Source: an uncultured Flavobacteriaceae bacterium (GTDB lineage Bacteria; Bacteroidota; Bacteroidia; Flavobacteriales; Flavobacteriaceae). From it: a stretch of DNA of 56,149 bases. Shown piece after piece: positions 15,308-22,265 of the stretch (the stretch's first letter is position 1; every line of letters begins with the position of its first letter). The translations under genes were made by a program, and so were the position numbers. Location of the stretch: assembly GCA_938020445.1 (NCBI GenBank), contig CALIIC010000001.1, positions 1 to 56,149 on the forward strand. Reading direction: 5' to 3'. Below the pieces are notes generated by a model. It saw only the letters and a program-made list of their open reading frames with translations, had not been told where the DNA came from and did no database searches.

Positions 15308-16555
15308 ATGGAAGTACTAAAAATAGCAACAGCAGGAAGTGTAGATGACGGGAAAAGCACCTTGATCGGGCGTATCCTCTATGATACAAAATCCTTGACG
15401 ACCGATAAATTGGAGGCCATAGAGAAAACCAGTAAGAAAAACGGGTACGACTACCTCGATTTCTCGCTGGCGACCGACGGGCTGGTAGCGGAAAGGGAAC
15501 AGGGAATCACAATAGATGTGGCCCATATCTACTTTTCCACAAAGAAAAAAAGCTACATCATTGCAGATACCCCGGGCCATGTGGAATATACGCGAAATAT
15601 GGTAACGGGTGCCTCTACCTCCCAAGCGGCAATCATTTTGATCGATGCCAGAAAGGGAGTTATTGAACAAACGAACAGACACTTTTTCATAAACAATCTA
15701 TTGCGTATTAAGGATGTAGTGGTTGCAATCAATAAAATGGATCTGGTCGATTTTTCAGAAGAAAAATACAACGAAATAAAGGCCGATTTTGAGAAACTGA
15801 TGGAAAAGCGCGAGTACCAAGAGCAAAATATCACCTTTATTCCGGTCAGTGCCCTTAAAGGAGATAATGTAGTACATGCCTCTGAAAATACACCCTGGTA
15901 CTGTGGTACGACGCTTTTGGAGCATTTGGAAAGTCTAGATCGAAAGGATATTTACAATGTAGGTACCCCACGATTTCCAGTACAGTATGTAATTCGCCCA
16001 AAGACCGATACACATCATGATTTTAGAGGTTTTGCCGGAAAGGTATACGGGGGGGAACTGAGTGTTGGAGACGAGGTCGTTGCGTTGCCTTCACAGACCA
16101 GATCAAAAATTAAAGAAATTTTCTTTTACGATAAGAAATGCGAGACCGCTTCGAGAAGGTCTTCGGTGACCATTACCCTTGAAGATGAAATTAATTTGAG
16201 TAGGGGCGATATGTTGGTAAAGGCGAATGACCTTCCTGCCATCGAAAAACGTTTTACAGCGACCATTTCTTGGATGGACTCACAGGCGTTGACGGCAGGT
16301 AAGAAATATGTGCTGCAACATGGGGTGAACAAGGTGTTGGCGAAGGTAGCTACTGTAGACCATAAGATCGCTCCAGACTATTCCGGCGTAGATACGGGGG
16401 TACAGGAACTTGGTATGAACGATATTGCGCAAGTAGGTTTTCAACTGAACAGACCTATCTTTTTCGATAAGTTTAAAGACCATCGTACAAATGGATCTTT
16501 TATCCTAATTGATACCCAAACAAACAGCACTGTAGGTGCTGGGTTTATTAACTAA
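15308..16555 (+). CDS. cysN: Sulfate adenylyltransferase subunit 1 (GTPase)
   Basis: 415 residues. GTPase that drives APS formation by CysD. Motifs: P-loop GSVDDGKSTLIGRILYD (residues about 9-25), GITIDVAHIYFST, DTPGHVEYTRNMVTGAS, and NKMD. The length is that of CysN alone, so no APS kinase (CysC) domain is fused to the C-terminus. The 74-base gap before it holds a short A/T hairpin and a run of eight T (15282-15289) that could slightly attenuate, but this is weak. Confidence 0.96.
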   Translation: MEVLKIATAGSVDDGKSTLIGRILYDTKSLTTDKLEAIEKTSKKNGYDYLDFSLATDGLVAEREQGITIDVAHIYFSTKKKSYIIADTPGHVEYTRNMVTGASTSQAAIILIDARKGVIEQTNRHFFINNLLRIKDVVVAINKMDLVDFSEEKYNEIKADFEKLMEKREYQEQNITFIPVSALKGDNVVHASENTPWYCGTTLLEHLESLDRKDIYNVGTPRFPVQYVIRPKTDTHHDFRGFAGKVYGGELSVGDEVVALPSQTRSKIKEIFFYDKKCETASRRSSVTITLEDEINLSRGDMLVKANDLPAIEKRFTATISWMDSQALTAGKKYVLQHGVNKVLAKVATVDHKIAPDYSGVDTGVQELGMNDIAQVGFQLNRPIFFDKFKDHRTNGSFILIDTQTNSTVGAGFIN

Positions 16556-16609
16556 GAGCGTTTAAGAAAACCATTAATGTAGCAATTGGTAAAGATCGTT
16601 TACTAATTA

Positions 16610-16626
16610 CCTATTAAATCTATAGG
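16610..16626. promoter_or_regulatory. Putative Rrf2 operator, site 3, just before the sulfite reductase gene
   Basis: CCTATTAAATCTATAGG is the best palindrome of the three copies (CCTATnnnnnnnATAGG). It ends six bases before the ATG at 16633, so it may act on an internal promoter or be bound by the regulator as a roadblock. Confidence 0.5.
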
Positions 16627-16632
16627 AAAAAT

Positions 16633-18723
16633 ATGCAAAGTTTTAGAACAGAATTGGAAAACAGTGTTGTTGAAAAAGACATCATTGATTTAGAGGCAAA
16701 AATCCGCCAGTTCAAGGAAGGCAAGCTCGATGAGGAAAAATTTCGAAGCCTCCGTTTGGCAAGAGGTGTATATGGGCAACGACAGCAAGGGGTACAAATG
16801 ATTCGAATAAAACTGCCGTATGGCAAGGTTAGCTCGAAACAGCTTAAACGTATTTCGGATGTGGCCGATGAATATTCGACCGGACGTTTGCATATTACCA
16901 CACGCCAAGACATTCAGATTCACTATGTAGACCTGAATAGGACTCCCGAATTGTGGGCCGAGCTTGAAAAAGACGATGTTACCTTGCGGGAAGCGTGCGG
17001 CAATACCGTTCGGAACGTTACGGCCAGCGAGACTGCAGGGATCGATCCAAACGAGCCTTTTGATGTGTCTCCTTATGCAGATGCTGTTTTTAAATATTTT
17101 TTGCGGAATCCAATAGGTCAGGAAATGGGCCGCAAATTCAAGGTGTCCTTTTCTTCAAGCGATTCCGATACCGGACTTTCCTATATGCACGACCTAGGGT
17201 TTATAGCAAAAACCAAGAACGGTATTCGGGGTTTTAAAGTGATGATCGGGGGCGGGTTGGGTTCTCAGCCACGCCATGCCGATACCTTATTCGAATTTTT
17301 AGCATCCGATCAGATCATACCTTTAATGGAAGGGGTGATTCGTGTCTTTGATCGTTATGGCGAGCGAAAGAGCAGGGCCAAAGCCAGAATGAAATTTTTG
17401 TTGAAAACGATGGGTCTTGATGGCTTTAAAGATCTTTTGGAAGCAGAACAAAAAGCAGTTCCAAATAGTTCGGTGCCGATCGATACTTGGGGCTATCCAC
17501 AGCCAAAGATTACCGAAGTGGTGCCGCCGATCGTACAGATTAAAGACGACCGTGCATTTGAACTGTGGAAATCTACCAACCTAATACCTCAAAAGCAAGC
17601 TGGTTTTGTTGCCATTGGTATAAAAGTACTGTTGGGAGATTTCTATACCGATAAGGCCCGACAATTGGCAGATTTAGTGGCAACCTATGCAGCGGGAGAG
17701 ATTCGACTTTCGCTACGACAGAACATTGTAATCCCCTATGTAAAAGAGGCGTTGATACCCTTTTTCTACACCGAGTTGGAAAAGCTCGGATTTGTAGCCG
17801 CAGGCTACAATACCGCAGCAGATATTACTGCCTGTCCAGGGACGGATACCTGTAATTTGGGTATTGCCAGTAGTACAGGTATCGCCGAAGAATTAGAACG
17901 GCTTATCAAAGCAGAGTACCCCGGTTATGTGAGCAATCCGGATGTGGTCATAAAAATTAGTGGTTGTATGAATGCCTGTGGGCAACACAATATGGCGAAT
18001 ATCGGTTTTCAGGGAATGAGTATTCGAACCAAAGATAAACTGGTAGCGCCGGCACTGCAAGTACTTCTTGGCGGTGGAAACATCGGAAACGGTGAAGGAC
18101 GATTTGCAGATAAGGTAATCAAAATACCCAGTAAGCGAGGTCCTGAAGCCCTACGATTGATATTGAACGATTTCGATACAAATGGTAAAGAAACCAATTA
18201 TGCCGACTATTATCAGGAAAAGGGGGAGCATTATTTTTATGATTTGCTAAAACCATTGGCAGATATTACGGCCCTCTCAACGGATGATTTTATAGATTGG
18301 GGGGCGACCAAAAAATATGAAAAAGCCATTGGGATAGGAGAATGCGCGGGGGTGGTTATTGATTTGATTGCAACGCTCTTGTTCGAAAGTGAGGAAAAAA
18401 TACAAAATGCCCAAAGTGAATTGGAACAGGAGAACTGGGCGGCGAGTATCTATTATTCGTATACCTCCATGGTAAATTCGGCAAAGGCCCTGTTGACCTC
18501 TGAAAATGTAAAGACCAATACACATGCGGCCATCATCGCTGATTTTAATGAAAAGTTTGTGAAGTCAGAACGAATCGAGATTCAAGGTGGTTTTGAGGAC
18601 CTGGTATTGCAGTTGAATAAAAATGAACCAACAAGGACGTTTGCCGAAAACTATTTAAAAGATGCGCAAACATTTTTAGAAAAAGTGGCAGGCTATCGAA
18701 AATTAGAATTGCAGCATGTATAA
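16633..18723 (+). CDS. Siroheme-dependent sulfite (or nitrite) reductase with C-terminal HEPN-like extension
   Basis: 696 residues. Reduces sulfite to sulfide with ferredoxin-type electrons. The family repeats are visible: LHITTRQDIQIHYVDL, the first half-domain to about 260, and the siroheme/[4Fe-4S] cysteines C401, C407 (ACPGTDTC) and C445, C449 (SGCMNAC). From about 560 there is an added helical domain (KAIGIGECAGVVIDLI, ASIYYSYTSMVNSAKALL) that resembles HEPN domains. That extension is common in flavobacterial copies to my knowledge, but its role is unknown. Context with cysHDN supports sulfite over nitrite. It overlaps cobA by eight bases. Confidence 0.9.
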   Translation: MQSFRTELENSVVEKDIIDLEAKIRQFKEGKLDEEKFRSLRLARGVYGQRQQGVQMIRIKLPYGKVSSKQLKRISDVADEYSTGRLHITTRQDIQIHYVDLNRTPELWAELEKDDVTLREACGNTVRNVTASETAGIDPNEPFDVSPYADAVFKYFLRNPIGQEMGRKFKVSFSSSDSDTGLSYMHDLGFIAKTKNGIRGFKVMIGGGLGSQPRHADTLFEFLASDQIIPLMEGVIRVFDRYGERKSRAKARMKFLLKTMGLDGFKDLLEAEQKAVPNSSVPIDTWGYPQPKITEVVPPIVQIKDDRAFELWKSTNLIPQKQAGFVAIGIKVLLGDFYTDKARQLADLVATYAAGEIRLSLRQNIVIPYVKEALIPFFYTELEKLGFVAAGYNTAADITACPGTDTCNLGIASSTGIAEELERLIKAEYPGYVSNPDVVIKISGCMNACGQHNMANIGFQGMSIRTKDKLVAPALQVLLGGGNIGNGEGRFADKVIKIPSKRGPEALRLILNDFDTNGKETNYADYYQEKGEHYFYDLLKPLADITALSTDDFIDWGATKKYEKAIGIGECAGVVIDLIATLLFESEEKIQNAQSELEQENWAASIYYSYTSMVNSAKALLTSENVKTNTHAAIIADFNEKFVKSERIEIQGGFEDLVLQLNKNEPTRTFAENYLKDAQTFLEKVAGYRKLELQHV

Positions 18724-19471
18724 AGAGGCAAAATTAACGGTTGTAGGCGCTGGCCCCGGTGATGTGGAGTTGATAACCTTAAAGGCGGTAAAAGCCTTGA
18801 AGCGTTCCCAAGTGGTGCTTTATGATGCCTTGGTAGACCCACAACTGTTAGACTACGCTCCGGATGCAGTGCATATTTTTGTTGGGAAAAGAAAAGGGTG
18901 TTATGCCTACCAACAAACGCAGATCAACGAGTTAATTGTAGTAATGGCCCGAAAGCACGGGCATGTGGTGCGATTAAAAGGAGGAGATCCTTTCGTATTC
19001 GGGAGGGGCGCGGAAGAAATGGCGTATGCAGCCCAGCATGGGCTTTCGGTCGCCATGGTCCCGGGTATCTCTTCATGTCTTTCCGTGCCGGCTGCACAAG
19101 ACATACCGGTTACCAAACGGGGCGCTACGGAAAGTTTTTGGGTAATTACAGGAACCACGAAAGAACACCGCTTGTCCGCAGATGTGGCTTTGGCAGCTAA
19201 AAGCAATGCCACCATCGTTATTCTTATGGGCATGGGCAAGTTAGCGGAAATAGTTTCCCTTTTTAAAAAAGAGGGCAAATCAGAAACACCCGTGGGCATC
19301 ATTCAAAACGGAACCTTGGCAAATGAAAAAATAGGCGTCGGCACCATCGATACGATTGAAAAAGTGGTTGCGCAAAAAGAGCTGTCGAACCCTGCAATCA
19401 TTATTATAGGCGAGGTGGTAAGGCATCGAAACGCAATGCGGCGAATGTCGCTTGAGCATGCGACAGTTTAG
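18716..19471 (+). CDS. cobA: Uroporphyrinogen-III C-methyltransferase
   Basis: 251 residues. Makes precorrin-2, the precursor of siroheme needed by the sulfite reductase encoded just upstream. Motifs: VVGAGPGDVELITLKAVKAL, VRLKGGDPFVFGRGAEEM, VPGISSC and PVTKRGATESFWVITG. It is the methyltransferase alone, without the CysG-type dehydrogenase/ferrochelatase domain, and no separate gene for that step lies in the operon. Its start overlaps the previous gene, which suggests translational coupling. Confidence 0.95.
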   Translation: MYKEAKLTVVGAGPGDVELITLKAVKALKRSQVVLYDALVDPQLLDYAPDAVHIFVGKRKGCYAYQQTQINELIVVMARKHGHVVRLKGGDPFVFGRGAEEMAYAAQHGLSVAMVPGISSCLSVPAAQDIPVTKRGATESFWVITGTTKEHRLSADVALAAKSNATIVILMGMGKLAEIVSLFKKEGKSETPVGIIQNGTLANEKIGVGTIDTIEKVVAQKELSNPAIIIIGEVVRHRNAMRRMSLEHATV

Positions 19472-19528
19472 TCGTCTTTGATAGTAAAAGTAAAACTCCT
19501 ATTGGGAGCAATTTGAAACAATAGAAAA

Positions 19529-20590
19529 ATGATACAAACAGATATTTTAATAATAGGAGCGGGGCCAACAGGTCTTTTTACGGTATTCGAAGCGGGTTTA
19601 CTAAAACTCAAATGCCATTTGATCGATGCATTGCCGCAAGCAGGTGGCCAATGCTCGGAGATATACCCTAAAAAGCCGATTTATGATATTCCCGCTTTTC
19701 CCGAAATACTGGCAGGAGATTTGGTCGATAATTTAATGGAGCAGATTCGGCCTTTTGAACCGGGGTTTACTCTTGGCGAACGGGCAGAGACTCTTGATAG
19801 GCAAGAGGATGGTTCTTTTGTGGTAACCACGAACAAAGGCACCAAGCATCAGGCGCCCGTGGTGGTCATTGCAGGAGGGCTTGGTTCTTTTGAACCACGA
19901 AAACCACCTATTGAAAACATTACTGATTTTGAGGATAAAGGCGTCGCTTATATTATAAAAGACCCTGAAATTTATAGAAATAAAAAAGTAGTCATCGCAG
20001 GTGGTGGCGATTCGGCTTTGGATTGGTCTATTTTCCTCGCGGAAATTGCCTCCGAAGTATCGTTGGTGCATAGAAGGAATGAGTTCAGAGGTGCGTTGGA
20101 CTCTGTTGAAAAAGCCGCCGAACTGGCCAAATTAGGGAAGATAAAACTCTATACGGAAGCCCAGGTAAAGAAGATTTATGGAGACGAAAACGTAGAAGCA
20201 GTTGTCATTAAACATAATGACGCGGAAAAAGGAGAAACTTATGTTGAAACCGATGCCTTTATACCGTTGTTTGGCCTTTCTCCAAAATTGGGACCTATCG
20301 GGGATTGGGGCTTGGAAATAGAGAAAAACGCTATTAAAGTGAATAATGCGAAAGACTATCAAACCAATATACCCGGAGTGTTCGCTATTGGTGATGTGAA
20401 TACCTATGAAGGGAAACTTAAACTCATATTATCAGGATTCCATGAGGCTGCGGTCATGTGCCAGTACGCCTATCAATTGATCAATCCAGGAAAACGCTTT
20501 GTAATGAAGTACACTACTGTAGGAGGGGTTGAAGGTTTTGATGGCTCGAAAAAGGAGGCAAAGAAAGAAGTGGTACAGAGTATTTCGTAG
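19529..20590 (+). CDS. Ferredoxin/flavodoxin-NADP+ reductase, thioredoxin-reductase-like type
   Basis: 353 residues. FAD site at the N-terminus (DILIIGAGPTGLFTVFEAG), GGQCSEIYPKKPIYDIP as in YumC-type ferredoxin reductases, a NADP site (VVIAGGGDSALDWSIFLAE) and the second FAD motif (TNIPGVFAIGDVNTYEGKL). It lacks the CxxC of thioredoxin reductases. As the last gene of the sulfate operon, it most likely feeds electrons through ferredoxin to the sulfite reductase. It is followed by a strong terminator. Confidence 0.88.
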   Translation: MIQTDILIIGAGPTGLFTVFEAGLLKLKCHLIDALPQAGGQCSEIYPKKPIYDIPAFPEILAGDLVDNLMEQIRPFEPGFTLGERAETLDRQEDGSFVVTTNKGTKHQAPVVVIAGGLGSFEPRKPPIENITDFEDKGVAYIIKDPEIYRNKKVVIAGGGDSALDWSIFLAEIASEVSLVHRRNEFRGALDSVEKAAELAKLGKIKLYTEAQVKKIYGDENVEAVVIKHNDAEKGETYVETDAFIPLFGLSPKLGPIGDWGLEIEKNAIKVNNAKDYQTNIPGVFAIGDVNTYEGKLKLILSGFHEAAVMCQYAYQLINPGKRFVMKYTTVGGVEGFDGSKKEAKKEVVQSIS

Positions 20591-20610
20591 TACGGTACAT
20601 TTAGTAACAG

Positions 20611-20647
20611 AGACCTTCATCGTTTTGCTATGGTGAAGGTCTTTTTA
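20611..20647 (+). terminator. Terminator of the sulfate-assimilation operon
   Basis: AGACCTTCA (20611-20619) pairs with TGAAGGTCT (20634-20642), followed by a T run (20642-20646). Confidence 0.88.
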
Positions 20648-20700
20648 TATCATCTATTCAGGTAATTTAGCTAATTTCTGCCAAAAACCGGTTACTTTCC

Positions 20701-20731
20701 TTGTTTTTGATCGAACTGTGCTGTTACTTTG
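20701..20731 (+). promoter_or_regulatory. Promoter of the metH transcript
   Basis: TTG at 20701-20703, 20 bases, then TTACTTTG at 20724-20731, which matches seven of eight positions of TAnnTTTG. It lies about 30 bases before the second SAM-I aptamer, as in the metY leader. Confidence 0.5.
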
Positions 20732-20759
20732 TAGCTAGTTCATTACCAAACTGTAATTT

Positions 20760-20860
20760 GTTATCAAGAAAGGCGGAGGGAATAGACCCTATGAAGCCTT
20801 AGCAACCCTTTGCCAAAAGAAGGTGCTACATTCTAGTGCGTGTTTAGCGTAACAGATAAC
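20760..20860 (+). promoter_or_regulatory. SAM-I riboswitch aptamer upstream of split metH
   Basis: P1 is GTTATC (20760-20765) with GATAAC (20855-20860). The core is almost identical to the first aptamer (GGCGGAGGGA, ATGAAGCCTTAGCAACC, GAAGGTGCTACATTC), but the P3 arm is much shorter. It controls the methionine synthase genes, so methionine formation would fall at high SAM. Confidence 0.95.
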
Positions 20861-20863
20861 TAA

Positions 20864-20896
20864 AAAGACGATTGTCTTTCTTTTCCTTTCTTGATA
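20864..20896 (+). promoter_or_regulatory. Candidate expression platform of the second SAM-I riboswitch
   Basis: A small hairpin AAAGAC-GATT-GTCTTT (20864-20879) follows P1 by three bases and is followed by a pyrimidine tract ending in CCTTTCTTGATA (20885-20896). That segment is a perfect 12-base complement of TATCAAGAAAGG (20762-20773), the 5' strand of P1 and the base of P2. The hairpin plus U-rich tract could act as terminator; the complement would compete with aptamer folding. The ATG of metH is 80 bases further on. Confidence 0.55.
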
Positions 20897-20976
20897 CGCT
20901 TACTATATTTAGATGTATAATCTTACATGTAACAAAGTGTGGTGTGAGTTAATTTGGTGGTGAAAATGATAAGACA

Positions 20977-21987
20977 ATGAGCAATATTCTAGAAATACTC
21001 AAAGAACGAATTCTCGTATTGGATGGTGCGATGGGTACTATGTTACAACGTTACAAATTCCAAGAAGCTGATTTTAGAGGGGAACGTTTTAAAGATTGGG
21101 AACATCCCTTGCAAGGGAATAATGACCTGCTGTCTCTGACACAGCCAGAGGCGATTGCCGAAGTGCACCGAAAGTATTTTGCCGCGGGAGCCGATATTGT
21201 AGAAACCAATACCTTTTCTGGAACTACCATTGCAATGGCAGATTATTATATGGAGGAATTGGTCTATGAACTTAACTACGAATCGGCAAGAATCGCGAAG
21301 AGCGTAGCGGATGAGTTTACGGCCAAAGAGCCCCATAAACCTCGTTTTGTAGCCGGCAGTATCGGGCCAACGAACAAAACGGCTAGCATGTCCCCCGATG
21401 TGAACGACCCAGGGTTTCGTGCCATTTCTTTTGAAGAATTACGGGTAGCCTATAAGCAGCAGATAGAAGCCTTGATAGATGGGGGTTCGGATATACTGTT
21501 GGTAGAGACCATTTTTGATACCTTGAATGCAAAAGCGGCCCTTTTTGCGATAGAGGAAGTAAAGGAAGAACGTTCCATAGAAGTACCTGTCATGGTCAGT
21601 GGAACAATTACCGATGCTTCTGGAAGAACCCTGTCGGGTCAAACGGCCGAGGCATTTCTAATTTCTATCTCACACATTCCCATACTTTCCGTTGGGTTCA
21701 ATTGCGCCTTGGGCGCCAATCAATTGGTGCCACATTTAGAGGTGCTATCCAGCAGAACCGATTATGCGGTATCTGCGCACCCGAATGCAGGCTTGCCAAA
21801 CGCTTTTGGAGAGTACGACGAAACTCCTGAACAAATGGCAGAACAGATCAAGGAATATGTAGAAAAAGGACTGGTGAACATTGTGGGGGGCTGCTGTGGT
21901 ACCACGCCAGAGCATATCACTGCAATTGCCGAACTAGTCAAGGAATACGGTCCTAGAGAAATTAAGAAAATAGGGGTGCCGGTATGA
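20977..21987 (+). CDS. metH: Methionine synthase, homocysteine-binding half (split MetH N-terminal module)
   Basis: 336 residues, corresponding to the zinc/homocysteine domain of B12-dependent methionine synthase. Motifs: [23 protein letters not shown] and zinc ligands C243 (GFNCALGA) and C306/C307 ([11 protein letters not shown]). The rest of MetH (pterin, B12 and activation domains) is a separate gene at 22265. A small ABM-fold gene overlaps the end by four bases (ATGA). It is controlled by the upstream SAM-I element. Confidence 0.94.
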   Translation: MSNILEILKERILVLDGAMGTMLQRYKFQEADFRGERFKDWEHPLQGNNDLLSLTQPEAIAEVHRKYFAAGADIVETNTFSGTTIAMADYYMEELVYELNYESARIAKSVADEFTAKEPHKPRFVAGSIGPTNKTASMSPDVNDPGFRAISFEELRVAYKQQIEALIDGGSDILLVETIFDTLNAKAALFAIEEVKEERSIEVPVMVSGTITDASGRTLSGQTAEAFLISISHIPILSVGFNCALGANQLVPHLEVLSSRTDYAVSAHPNAGLPNAFGEYDETPEQMAEQIKEYVEKGLVNIVGGCCGTTPEHITAIAELVKEYGPREIKKIGVPV

Positions 21988-22265
21988 TTTTGGAGACCGC
22001 TATCTTGCATATTAAAGAAGGGCAAGCACTAAATTTCGAAACGAATTTTGGTCTGGCAACGCCTCTCATTATGCAGGCCAAGGGGTATATCTCGCATGAA
22101 TTGAAGAAATGCCTTGAAAAAGAAAACCAGTACTTACTGCTCGTTCGATGGGAAACCCTTGAAGATCATGAAGTAGGTTTTCGCAAGTCGCCCCAATATG
22201 AAAATTGGAAACAACTATTACATCATTTTTACGAACCATTTCCTGAAGTATTGCACTATAGCTAA
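21984..22265 (+). CDS. Antibiotic-biosynthesis-monooxygenase (ABM) fold small protein
   Basis: 93 residues with the dimeric alpha/beta-barrel pattern: [48 protein letters not shown] and a hydrophobic/aromatic C-terminus ([13 protein letters not shown]). This resembles the ABM/HgaH-like family, which often degrades or binds small aromatic or heme compounds. It overlaps both neighbours (ATGA at 21984; the final A of its TAA is the first base of the next ATG), so it is translationally locked between the two MetH halves. A role connected to cobalamin or methionine synthase function is suggested only by position. Confidence 0.8.
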   Translation: MILETAILHIKEGQALNFETNFGLATPLIMQAKGYISHELKKCLEKENQYLLLVRWETLEDHEVGFRKSPQYENWKQLLHHFYEPFPEVLHYS

